Part shown: positions 1 through 11,413 of the stretch, in pieces
Layout of the letters: each line of letters begins with the position of its first letter
Position numbering within the stretch: the stretch's first letter is position 1
NCBI GenBank assembly: GCA_963969365.1
Contig: OZ017748.1
Location: 1,240,001-1,304,000, forward strand
Source: Asterochloris sp. CNOR1
Taxonomy: Eukaryota > Chlorophyta > Trebouxiophyceae > Trebouxiales > Trebouxiaceae
DNA: 64,000 bases
Direction: 5' to 3'
Notes under the pieces: generated by a model
What the model was told of the DNA's origin: nothing
Database searches by the model: none
What the model saw: the letters and a program-made list of their open reading frames with translations, nothing else
Translations under genes and position numbers: made by a program

Positions 1-3000
1 GTGTAAATGTTTCTCTACGAGCCGCTTGTGCTGCGCCAGCAGGTCTGCCTGGCGCCCCAGCGCCTGCTGCAACTCCCGCTGTCGCCGCACCTGCTGCTCG
101 CGCTTGTGCACCTTGGTCAGGCCCTGCAGGCCAGGTCTCCAGGAGATGGTAGACCAAGCTGCTAGCAGCTCTACGCTTGCACAGGCTGGTGCTTGAACAT
201 GCTGTATGTGCTTTTGCACCTCAGCTAAGCCCTGGAAACCAGAGGGGCCGAGGAAGGCCCCAACGCTGCTGGCAGCTGAGGGCTTGCACAAGCTGCGTGT
301 GCTGATGCACGCCTGTGGCATCCTAAAGGGTGCTGACGGTTTGGGACAAGTTCAGGTTGGGAACTTCATGGTCAGCTATACAGTGATTGCTGCCTGGCAG
401 GCACAAATTGGCGAGGGGCGTGGACTGTTGTTGCAATCAAGATGTGGCCAGATGTTCTGGCAGGCATGCCTCTGGCTGGCAGCGCCAAACCTCTCCAGGC
501 TACACCGCAGCCTATTGCAGCTGCGCTTCCCTCAAGACACAGGCCCACCTTGCTGGGAGGCTCCATGATGGGCTTCCTGGCGCCGTCTGGCAGCTCCTGC
601 ACCACTCCTGGGGCACGCCACACATGCGCGGCCACCTCTGCAGGTGCACAGTGACAGCACGAGTCATTCAAGGGGACGTAGGGAGGCACTGTCAGTCTCA
701 ACCTGGGTCTGTCGGCAGCAGAAATGCACAACCAGGTGTGCAGAGTGGTGCACGCAAAGACCGCCCAGGACATGGCGCACCCTCCTGGCTGTTCTCCTTG
801 CCAGCCAACCTGGCAGCACCCTTCTTCTTGCGCTTGCCCTTGGCAAAGGCCCCATTGGCTGCCGCTGCCAGGATCTCCTCCAAAGCTGAGGGACTGCACA
901 GCAGCATTTAAAGTGACAGGGCCCAGCAGCCAGAAGCAGCCCTGCTTGCAGCAGCAGTGCACCAGCCCACGGAGTGCAGCACCCCACGGAGTTGCAGCCA
1001 TTGCCAGCAGCTTTATGTAGGTGAGGACAGCCTGACGGGCAGCTGCAGCATGCTTGATGTCCAGAAGACCACAAGTCTCCTGCGCCGGGCTGTGCAGCCT
1101 GCAAGGGACGCTTCCAACTCGGCCCAGTTACATTGACAACAATGATGATGTCTCTGCAGCCACCTATCACACACACATAGAGGGCCTCCCCAGTGGCTCT
1201 CACCTCCAGTCGGCCATGTGGGCAGCCATGGCCTGCAGGTCTGCACGCAGCTCGCCACGCTCAGCCTCCAGGGCAGCAATGTGAGCCTGCATCTCACCCC
1301 GCCCCTCAGCCCGCAGGCGCCCCTCCAGGGCCCTGCTGACCTCGGTCGCCCGCTGCAGGTGGTCCTGCAGGCCTCCATGCAGGCTGGGGGCAGCTGTAGA
1401 GTTTTGAAAATATGTTATTTGGAAAGTCAGAGACGCCCCTCCAGGGCGCCTGCCCTTGGCCAGCCACTGCTTCTGCAAGCAGCCCTTTGCCCCGGGGTTG
1501 AGCCAGCTGCCAAGGTGACCTCTGGCGCCTCCTGCAGGTGCTGCTGCAGACAGCCTGACATGAAACTGAGGCAGCTGGCAGGCTGGCAGGGTCAAATCAC
1601 TGCTCAGCCTGCAGCTGGCAAGCTCAAGGGATTGCTGGAGGGGTCTGTGCGTCCAGCCAACCATCATGAGCTGCAATAATGTGCATCTTGAGGAGCATGC
1701 TTTCGACATCATTGAACATGCAGCTATACTGTCTGCCTCAGGTACGCTGATGATGGGCTTCAAGCAAGTGCAGCAGGCAGGATAGCACTCATTTGTCAGC
1801 CGGCACTCGGCTGACCGAGGGCAGCCACAAACAGCAAGCAGGCTGGCATTAAAGACCAGCAGCCCTGCTGTGCTGGAAGCTGGTCTCTCATTGCGTCCAG
1901 CACGAGCAACCTCAATGGGCCAGCACACACAGCGCCAGTCGAGCAGGCCGCCCACCTGCAGCTCCATGATGCGCAGCTTCAGTGCCCTGCTCTGCTGGCG
2001 TTGTGTGTCCAGCTGTGCCTCCAGCTCCAGAGCCCTATCATCCGTCTGCTGACAGCTGTCCACCTGCATGTGCATGGCAGCTTGACAATACGCCATTGAG
2101 CCTGTGATTACTGCCAGCAAATTTTGGCGGTGTCAGCCTGGTCCCTGCCCTGACACACACCGTCCCAACACCAGTAAAAAGCACAAACAGCACGCCCTTC
2201 CTGCCAGCACTGAACTGCGCAGCAGCCACCAGACAGCCCTGGACCAGGCATGTGGATTGGCGTTGACAGCAGCAGGTCTGGCTGCCTTCTAACATCTAAA
2301 AGTCTCTGGCGCTGGACTGCCTGCAGTTGAACGGTTGGAAGTCTTGCTGATAGCACAAGCAACATGGTACCATCGGGTTGAGAACCTACAGGTGGTGGAT
2401 GACTTTTCAAGTTCTCCAGTGCCTTCTGAGACACCTCTGCCTGCGCCTGCGCGGCTGCCAGCTCCCCCTGGGCGGCAGCCAGCTGGTCCTCGATCTCTGC
2501 CTGGCGGGCCTGCTGCTCTGACACCTCGCGCTTGTAGGTATCTGTGACCTTCTGCAGCTGCTGCACGAAGGTTTCCTCCAGCTCAGCCATCTGCAACGCA
2601 GGCAGATCCTGCAGTCAGGTGGTGGTGCAGGCAGTGGAGTGGGTGCTTTCCAGTTTTCTGTGACCTTCTGCAGGTACTGCACAATGGCCTCCTCCAGCAC
2701 ATCCGTCTGTGACAGGGGCAGAGGTAGCAGTCAGGTTGTGGCGCAGGGTTGGTCATCTGCCATGATGACAACGTGCTTTTTCAGAGGTACCTGTGACGTC
2801 CGTGCCGCTATGCACCCAGATGATGTGATTTGCAAATGCTCTTGGTGGCCACCTGCCTTGGCCCAGACAGTCAATGCATGACTGGTCAGCCAGCAGCTGT
2901 GCACAGACAGGCTGGTGAGCTCAGGTCTCAAAGTTAGATCTGCATGCAAACCAATGAGAACCTTGCTGCACATGCAGCACATGCCAGCAGCATGTTGGAC

Positions 3001-6000
3001 AGAGCAAGACCGACCTGCGCTTTAGCTCTGTCGTCTGTCTGGGTCTGGTCAGCCAGCAAACGATCCAGCTGGGTGTGCAGGTCCTTGACTATGCGCTCAG
3101 CCTCTGCCTTGTACCTGCACACAGGCGTAGCAGGGGCGTCTCACGAGGCAGTCACAAAGGCATGCTGCTGCCCGCTCACAGGTCCAGCAACAGCCTGCTG
3201 CACATTTTTACTGCACTCTTCACATTTGCAGCATGCAGTAGTGCAGCAACAGCAAGTGGTCAACAGCAAGCCGTCCCAGTGGTTTGAAACAGCAGCCTGC
3301 ATCCCTAGAGAACCCTCCACCACCTTCTCAGCCTAGGTGCTTGGTGGTGGCAATGCACAAGGGCATGGCGGCCCAGCACCCTCACCGATCATGGGCTGCC
3401 TCATAGTCTTTTAAGGTTTGCCTTGAATCCGCCAGCTCCCTCTGCACCTGGCGCAGGCCAGCCATCTCCTCAGCGACATGCTGCTGCAGGGCCTGCTCCG
3501 ACTGCTGCAGCTCCTGCAGCTGCTTCTTGGCACGGTCAGCAGAGCCCTGCTGGGCTGCGCAGGCCGCCTCTGTCTCGCCCCGCCTGATCTGCAGGCAGCC
3601 ACTTTGTGTATGGGCACCACTGCATGCAAACATACACTACCTTTATAGACACACACAAATACTCATGCCTGGCATCTTTAGGCTGCGCTGCACTGCACAC
3701 CCTCACAGATGCACAGCCACGCGCTCTGTACCCGTGTGCCTGACAGTGTTCGCCACCCCAGCTTCCCACTTGCTCAGCAGCCCGCTGCTGCAACAGCGCC
3801 ATCTTCTTCTATTGGGAGGCATCTAGGTCTCTTGAGAAGGCCACCGGATTTGTCCACCGCTCTCACACGAGCCACCTGACTTCGCCTGCTCAGTGCCCAG
3901 CTGATGCTGCAGCCCCTGTTGCCTCAGCCGGGAGGCATTGGGACCCCTGGGAGGGCCATCATTGTCACTCAACTGCCTCAAAGGAGGCCCATGACCCCAC
4001 CTGCTCAGCCGCCAGCTGCTGCTGCAGTGCCCTCTGCTTCTGCTGGGAGGCATCCAAGTCTCCCGAGAGGGCCACCAGCTGGCTCTGCATGGCTCGGTAG
4101 TCCTCTATGGCATTCTGGCGCAGGGAGGATTCCGTGGCCAGTTGCTGCTGCAGCACGCGGGCGTCCTGCGGGCAGCAGTTGCCGCTAAGTAACATGACAG
4201 GAGAGTCGTTGACAGCTGCTGCTGCACTCGGGGAGCTCAGCATCTTGCTTGTTAATGAAGGCTGCAAGCATTGGTGACAGACTGCTGCATGAAGATGCCT
4301 GCAGCAGTGCTGGCACTGCAAACGGGCGTCAGGCAGCACTGTGGTGCTTCCATGACGCCCTCCAGCAACATCTGGTGCGCCATGGTGGATGCTGAGCATA
4401 CTAAGTGATGAGCACAGCATGGACATCAGAGGCACATCCGGTGTGCCTTGCTGGATGCTGAGCATACCAAGTGATGAGAAGAGCATGGACATCAGAGGCA
4501 CACCTGGTGTGCCTTGTTGCGCTGGATGGTCAGCTCTGCCAACTGCTGGCGCAGGGCCTGTGAGTCCTGCTCTGCCCTGCGCAGCATGCTGGCGCCGTCC
4601 ACCAGCTTCTGTTGCAGGGCACCAATCTCCGCCTGCAATGGGCAGCAGTGGTGTGGCTGCAGCGTTTGCGCAGACTTGTCTGGGGCGCAAAGGACACGGC
4701 TCCAGCTGCTGTTGCAGGGCAGGTATGTCTGCCTGCAGCAACAGGGCTTGCATGGCTTTGAGCTTGCTGCTGTAGAAGAGATTCGCAGCAGTGAATGGCT
4801 ATGCAAGCCGCCATGGAAGGGCAGAACTGTTGTACACAGGCATGGCTGGCATGGTTCAGGCACTGGGCCAGGTCATGACTGCAGCAGGCATGCAGCAGTG
4901 AAGGGTTCACCCGCAAGCTGCCCACAGGCCAGCCTTTACAAAGATGAGCACAGGACCTGCTTGAGCAAAGTGCCAATGCATCTGTTTTAGTGTTGAGGGA
5001 ATGATGGTGCGGGTGCTGTGCTGCGGGGCCATGCTGATCACCTTGAAGTCCTCATCGTCAAGAGTGGCTGTCTCCAGCTGGTCCTGGAGACGAAGTGTCT
5101 GCTCCTGCAACCCAGCAGCTCACAGGTCGCAGTGACTGCAAGCATGGCCCCTGCGCACTGCCGACAGGGCAACAGTGACAGCGAACTGGCTATCGTGCAC
5201 GGTCTGCAGCAGCAACAACGCATGCATGGGAATGTTGTAGAGTATAGAGGCTGGGCAGCATGCTTATGCTCAGACAGTGATCTGTCGCTGTCACTGTCAC
5301 TGCCATGCTGGCATGGCTCTCAAAGGTGCTTCAAATGGCACCTGATCAGCAGATGACACGAAAGGGGGTGCGCGAACACAGGAGACCTCACCTGCAGGTG
5401 CGCAACCTGCTGTTTCAGCCCCTCCTTCTCTGCCAGCGCGTCTGCCAGCTGCTGGCGCAGCTGCTGGCTCTGCTGCTTGGCAGCTGTGGCCCCTGCGCTC
5501 TGGGTCTGCAGCTGCTGCTGGAATGACTGGGCATCCTCCTGGCTGCTGGTCAGGGCACTGTTTACCTGCAGCAGACAGGCTTCGTGGTGAGACAAGCGTG
5601 TGCAGCCTGCGCTGAGCTGCGCAAGATGCCGCACTGCATGGCAAGAGAAGTCCTGCTGAGGCACTCACTATCAGGGCACACTGGCTGCACCCACATGCAG
5701 GCTCACTCATGCCAGGTGTCGCTTGAGCGCAGCAGCCCTCCCCTGCAGGACTGCTGCATCATAGACATGCCATGCTGCTTGACAGCAAGGACAGGCCGTG
5801 CTGGCATGCAGGCTGACCGATGCCAGCTGCTGCCTGAGCGCTGCAGCCTCCCCCTGGAAGTGCTGCCTCTGGTCGAGCTCCCGTGCCAGTTGCTGCTGGG
5901 CTGCCTTACACTCCTGCTGCCACCGGTCGCTGGAGGCCGTCTTGGCTGCCAGCTGCTGCCTCAGGTCCACGATCACCAGTTCCATGGCCTCACACCGCCC

Positions 6001-9000
6001 CTGCAGTGCACAAGACTCGGTAGGCAGCATGCCAGCAAAGTTCCTCAGCAGTCAGAATAGGCCACACTCTGCCAGCAGCACACCAGAAGAACATGCATGC
6101 TGTCACAGCAGCGATGCAGCGCATGAATAGTTTGCAGGACTCAATGGGTCTTGGACCACATCGATGGGGATGGCCAGGTGGTCAGGCAGATAGGTGTGCG
6201 GTTCGTGCCTGACACACATCTCTGCAGCAAGCCAGCAGGAAACCAGAGGAGTGGGGCTTGCACAAGCCCCTGCAATGCACCTGTAGGGGCGTGCATGCAA
6301 GCGCTTGCCTCTTGGGTGCACCCAATGAGAGCTTATTGCAGAGAAGTGGGTCAGGTATCAACCACAATCTAGCGGATGTCCAGCAGGAAAGCGCCTCGAT
6401 TGACACTTGCAAGAGGATTTGCAGGCAAGCAGCTTGCACTAGCCTTGCAGGACAGTATGTTGGTGGGCAGCTGCTGGGCTGCAGAGTTGATCAATATAGC
6501 TGGAGACGCATCCAGCTGCATGTAGCTGTACCCCCCTCCCCCTGCCATCCCCCCACCTGCCCCCATGCGACGGCCAACAGGCAGGTTTGCTGCATGCAGA
6601 GAGCCTTGTATGCTTGCACACAGTAATGCAAGAAGTGTGGGCGGAACGACCATGTGACTCTGCACCTGCGCCAGTGACTTGTGCAGCAGCTGCAGCTGTC
6701 TACCTGCACCTCCACCAGCTGCTTCTGCAGAGCGAGCAGCTGCTCGTGGTTGGCATCCCGCGCCCCTTTGGCAGCGTCCAGCTCCTGCTGCAGGGCCTTG
6801 GACTGCTTCTGCAGCAGGTTGACCTGCTCCTGGCTCTTCTCCAGCTGGCCGCCTGTGTCAGCAGCCTGCATCGCCCGAAAAACAAGAACCCAGTAAGTTG
6901 TACACTTAAGCGGCAGCTTCATGATTTGGCCTCTGCCTGCGTCAGCAGCCTGCATCCCTAGACAGGGAAAGAAAAGGACAGAAGGCAGGTCACAGCAAGA
7001 GTGAAGCTGCTCAGCTGCCCCTGTCAGCAGCATGCAACCCCCAACCTGACTGCTCATCACATTGGACATTCCTGGGCTAGCCATCTAAATGGCAGATGTT
7101 CAAATCAGACTGCAGTGCCTGTGACTGGTGCCTGGCACTGCCAGGCAGGCAATCTTTAGGGTTCAGAGTAGCCCACAGTGCTGCACTGGTTGAATAAGCA
7201 AGCACCTCCAACAGCTGGCTGCATCTCTGCCTGTAGGTGCAGAGCATCAGTGCTGGCTGTGACCGCAAAGCTGTATGTTTCTGTCAACGCCTGGAAGCAC
7301 TCAGCCGCCTCACCTGCAGACGCTGCCTACCTGCCAGAGCATCCCTGCTGCCACTGACCGCGAGGCAAGAAACAACATGACACAGGATAGGTGAGGGCGC
7401 CCCACCTGCAAGTGCTGCATCTGTGTCTGGTGGCAGTAGCTGCAAGGTGCATGATGTGGCAACACCTACTGCTCCCACCTGCAGACGCTGCTTCTCTGTT
7501 TGCTGCAGCAGGGCATCCCTGCTGGCAGTGGCAGCCGCCAGCTTCTGCTGCAAGTCCAGGTTAGCCTGCTCAGCCTGCTCCAGCGCTGCCGCGGTCTCCC
7601 CCACTTTCTGCCCAGTGGCTTCCAGCTGCTGCTTCAGCTTGTCCCGCACGCCGCAGGCAGAGGTCAGCTGGGTCTGCAGGGCCTGCTTCTCCTCCTGACA
7701 GCGCTGGTGGGCTGCTGCTGCCTCCCGCTTCTGCCTGCAGCCACACGAGGCGTCATGAGTGTTCATCAACAGTCAGCTGGCTCTGCAGAGTCTGGTCTTC
7801 CCTTGGGGGTGCTGGTGGGCTGCTGCAGCCTCCACCTTCTACCTGCAGCGCCCTGGCTTGCGGTGAGCGTGCTAGCCATTTGTTTTACCTTGCTTTGTCT
7901 GCTGCTGGCAGCAACAGGTGCAGGGCCTGAATGCAAGGATGCTGCAGGCCCCTCTTGCTGTGCATAGCTTTGCCGTACCCCAGACTGCCAGAGTGTCAAG
8001 GTGGTGGGCTTGCACACTGGCACTGCAGCACTGGAAGTGCAGACAGCTGATACACGAAGATGACTGCCTCAACAGAGGGCTGCCTTCATGTCTGGCGGCA
8101 CAAGTCAGGTTGACCGCACCTATCAAGCTGCGCCATGGCGTCTGCCAGCTGCCGCTGGTGCTCCTCTGCATCTTTCCTCATGCGATCCTCAGCCGCCAGG
8201 ACTGCTGCCTTCAGGGCCTCGAAACGCGAATTTGCGGACAGCAACTCCGCTCTGCATTGCATAGGCAGTGTGCAGCTTTGGTCATTGCCGGGCCAGGCAT
8301 AACATGTCAAATGGCCCGCCCCGCACTGGCTGCAGGCTGCATGTAGGTGCCACTGGTATCTTGAAGTGGGTCTTCCTGATTACAGCACGTTCTCTGCAAC
8401 AGCATGCGGTCAGCACATTGCACAAACGTCTCAGGCCAACCTCCAACAGGGGAGGGTGCACTACCCAGGGCGTGAACACTAGCTGGCGACCATGCCAGTC
8501 CAGCTTGTAGTGTCGAGGAACGACTCTGCCACCTGATGCAGACCTGGTGTAGCGCCTCGTGAGCCCACCTGAGCCTCTCAGCCTCAGCTGCCATGCGCTG
8601 GTTGTCCGCCTCCACCCCCTGCAGCCTCTCAATGATCTGGTTCAGCACTTTCACCTCCGCCCGCAGGTTCTCGTAGTCTGTCTCCGACTGCTTGGCGTCC
8701 GCCCTACGGGCAGACAGACAGTTCTGTGACGGCATGCAGACAAACCTCTGCAACTTGACAGCTGCTTGGCAGGCGCAGAGGTTGTCTGGGGAGCTCGTGC
8801 ATGTAGTGCACAGGGCCTTAAAGCATTGTGCATGAGCAGGTACTTTCGGCATCCCTATGCGCAGCAGTTGCCTTGCACCGTTCCGCAAGCCTGGACACCA
8901 TAGTCAAGACCGCCACTGTAGCAGATCTGAGCTGCAGATGCCTAACAGTAGGCCTTGCGGCTGTAAGCAGCTGCCCTCCCTGGAGCTTTGGGAGCAGTGC

Positions 9001-10762
9001 GTCAAGGTCGCCTCACATCCAGACATCCCGTGTGACCTCCATGCAGCGGCAGTCTTCAGATACACAGCAACGCCTTGGGACCCTTTGTGGACAGCCGCTC
9101 GTATGCTAAGCAGACCAGCAGTCACTGACCTCAGCTTCTCGAGCATACGTGTGAGATGCTGGGTGACCTTCCCTGTGGCCTACAACGTGAAGAGGCAATG
9201 CATCCACCACCTTGCCTCAGAGGCTCCGGCATGCACTTGAGCTGTACCCTCAGTCGTTTTCTGTGCCCTGTCTGCCAACAAAAGCGTCAATTCTCACGTC
9301 AGAGTCCCCAGCAAGCCTTTATGGCAAGTGGCCCCCGTACTGTGCGTTATGTATACACAAATGTTGAGGTGGTGCACCACCCACCCAACCCCGCCTCACC
9401 TCAGTGTCTCCAGCATGCGCTTGAGCTGTGCATTCTCAACATCTGCCCCCTGCAGCTTGACGATGAGGGACTGCAGCCGCGCCAGCTCTGACTTCATCAT
9501 GCTCAGCTCCTCCGGGTCCATCTTGATCATGCCATCCTCTGCAGCCTGGCGGTTGGCTGCTGCCAGCTCCATCTTCTCGCGCTGCTTTGCCATTGACGAG
9601 GCTGTGCCCTGGACGCAGCACACATCAGGCACCATCAGTGCAGCCAGAGCTGGGAGGCACCTGCAGCGCGGTGCATGTGGGCCAGCATCACGGCAGCTGG
9701 TTCCATTGGGCGCCTCTGAAGGGGCGATTGAAGGACCATGCAGCAAGTACACATGGTGTCACGACAGGTGGGCATGCAGCTTTCTTGGCCTATGGTGTCG
9801 GACAGGACTCAAGTTTGTGGGTGCCCTGAGCAGCACCGGGCATTGTCATCCCCCACAAGGATGCATGCGGCATTGTGCAGGAGCCCTCAACCTTGTGCAA
9901 ACAGTCATGGTCATGCCTCACCTGCGACAGCCTGGAAGCGACTTTGGCTGCTGCTGAAAAGCTTGCTTTCTTCTTTGCGCTGCCGCCAGCGTCCTTGGCC
10001 GCGTCTGAGCCTGCAGACGTCAAAGGCGCTCATTCCAGTGACTCACAACAATACCATTGGGCATCTACTGGTCGGTTCATGACGTGCCATGCAGCAGAGA
10101 CCGCTGCAAAACATCACTGTCCTGAGATATGTACCAGGGGTCCCCCACAAATTCATGTGCTGGCAGTACAGGGCAGCTGCACACCTCCTGAGGATGGGGG
10201 GACCAGCTTGTCTGCTGGAGCTGCAGCCGTGCCAGAGCTGCCACTGCCCAGCGTGTGCAGGGCCTGAGTAAGTTCCTGATTGAGCTTGTTCATGTGTGCC
10301 CCTGGGGTGGTGAGGCCCAGGGCAGCCAGCGCCTGCTGCTGCTGGGGTGTCAGCTGGGCGGGCATTGCCCCGTCTGCAACTCCTGTGCTGCCACCTGAGG
10401 CTGTGGGCGTGGTTGGACCGCCTGCAGCACACAGCTGGTGTGTGTCTTGAAACCTGCCTGCTTGTATAGGAGCTGAAAGCCCACCAGCAGCCTGCTGGCT
10501 GCTGCGAATGATGCATGCCTGAGAGCCCTTGATAATCGATGCGTCAGGGTGCATCATGGCTGCAGCTTCCATGATGATGCTACTTGGTTGGTCCAGGGTG
10601 GTGTGTGGGGTCTTGTGTGCAGCAAATGAGGCAGTGATAACCAGATGTGCACCCGGTGTGTGCAAAAGGTAGCTGATCCCAGCTTACTGCGTGGCTTTGC
10701 CATACACATGACAACATACCTTGCGCTCCCACAGCCTGCAACCTGCTGAGCAAGTCATCCAT
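1..10762 (-). CDS. Large coiled-coil protein, 3' part outside window (partial)
   Basis: I do not recognise the family. At least 21 exons join in phase from an ATG in a good context (ACCATGG, 10760-10762) leftward to the window edge. The product opens with MDDLLSRLQAVGAQ, then a Gly/Thr/Pro/Gln-rich stretch (exon near 10190-10430), an Ala/Lys-rich stretch (about 9930-10012), and then an almost unbroken Gln/Glu/Leu/Ala coiled coil. The coiled-coil exons lie near 9400-9610, 8570-8705, 8120-8255, 7480-7735, 6710-6870, 5830-6017, 5395-5570, 5045-5112, 4515-4630, 4000-4165, 3375-3590, 3030-3115, 2410-2590, 1960-2075, 1215-1360, 790-895, 560-640 and 1-127. A basic patch KGKRKKKGAARLAGKEN is encoded near 800-850. 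The last exon seen still encodes coiled coil, so the protein continues. Its start faces that of a TSNAXIP1-like axonemal gene. A scaffold, tether or axonemal role is possible but is inference only. Some exons may be missed. Confidence 0.7.
2541..2750 (-). repeat. Acceptor-side echo of a coiled-coil gene exon
   Basis: On the plus strand TCTGTGACCTTCTGCAG and the following CTGCAC..GG..TCCTCCAGC (true exon, 2541 on) recur at 2657, an offset of 116 bp. The copy still encodes a decayed LEEAIVQYLQKVTE version of LEETFVQQLQKVTD. Confidence 0.8.
3769..4081 (-). repeat. Three copies of a coiled-coil gene exon end
   Basis: The true exon end (about 4005-4081 on the plus strand: CCTGCTCAG..GCTGCTGCTGCAG..GGGAGGCATCCAAGTC) has copies at about 3769-3846 (GGGAGGCATCTAGGTC) and 3885-3965 (GGGAGGCATTGGGACC). 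Spacings are close to 117-118 bp. Confidence 0.8.
4388..4530 (-). repeat. 65-bp tandem repeat at a coiled-coil gene donor
   Basis: GATGCTGAGCATACTAAGTG (4388) and GATGCTGAGCATACCAAGTG (4453) begin two copies about 90% alike. Each ends with GTGTGCCTTG, and the exon edge follows with GTGTGCCTTG and CGCTGGATGG. The unit therefore carries the complement of the donor region (AAG|GCACACC) each time. Confidence 0.85.
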
Positions 10763-11413
10763 GGTGGCGGTCACTCTGGCTGGCTAGATATGGCAGCCGT
10801 CCATTCAGATGCCAATGGAACAGTCAGCCGTGCATGAGACTGACAGCTCTCGAGCTGTCCTGAGCGTTGACCAGATGCCGAAGACCTAGCAGCAGGCGAT
10901 GGCAGCAGCCAGCGGCTTTCCGAAGGGGCAGCACAGCAATCCTGGCTCACTGCGCTGCTTTGAACGTTGCTTGAACTGCATCTCCAGCCTGTCGTTGAGC
11001 ATTACATGACCCTCTGAGCCAGGGGCCTGGCACCATGTTCAAGCTGACTGCCCTGCAGCCTCACCTCACAGGGGTTGTCAGTCTGCAGGAGCAGCATGCG
11101 CTCGCAACAGGTGCCAGGTGAGGGCCGGCAGGCTGCTGGCAATGACTCTGTCCGCCCAAACTGTCTCTCCTCTGAGGTGTGCTCAGACGCAGGCCTTCAG
11201 AGACACGAGTGCTCCACCCTGGCAAGCATCTATCCACCGAAGGGTGGCAGGAGCAGGTGAAAGCCCCTGCTGAATGCACAGGAACTTCTTCGTCCCGCCT
11301 GCACCAGAGACCGGAGAGCTTTGCCCTGCAGTAGCAGCCTTTGTACCAGCTCAGAGTAAAATGGTGCATGGCCTGCACAGCGAACACCTGGCCCCCTGCA
11401 GGCACAGGAGGTT
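10763..11413. other. Divergent intergenic region between two coiled-coil genes
   Basis: About 650 bp separate the start codons of the minus-strand coiled-coil gene and the plus-strand TSNAXIP1-like gene. No convincing ORF or RNA gene is visible. It presumably holds both promoters and 5' UTRs, possibly with a non-coding first exon. I see no clear TATA box. Confidence 0.5.

Noticed and set aside
1200-2120. 306-codon open frame on the minus strand
   Set aside because: It reads through introns of the coiled-coil gene. Only the part near 1215-1360 is coding in this frame, and the exon near 1960-2075 is flanked by clear splice sites.
2640-2710. Possible extra coiled-coil exon encoding LEEAIVQYLQKVTE
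   Set aside because: It is a decayed copy of the neighbouring exon (LEETFVQQLQKVTD). The sequence after it loses the heptad pattern, so I treat it as an echo and not an exon.
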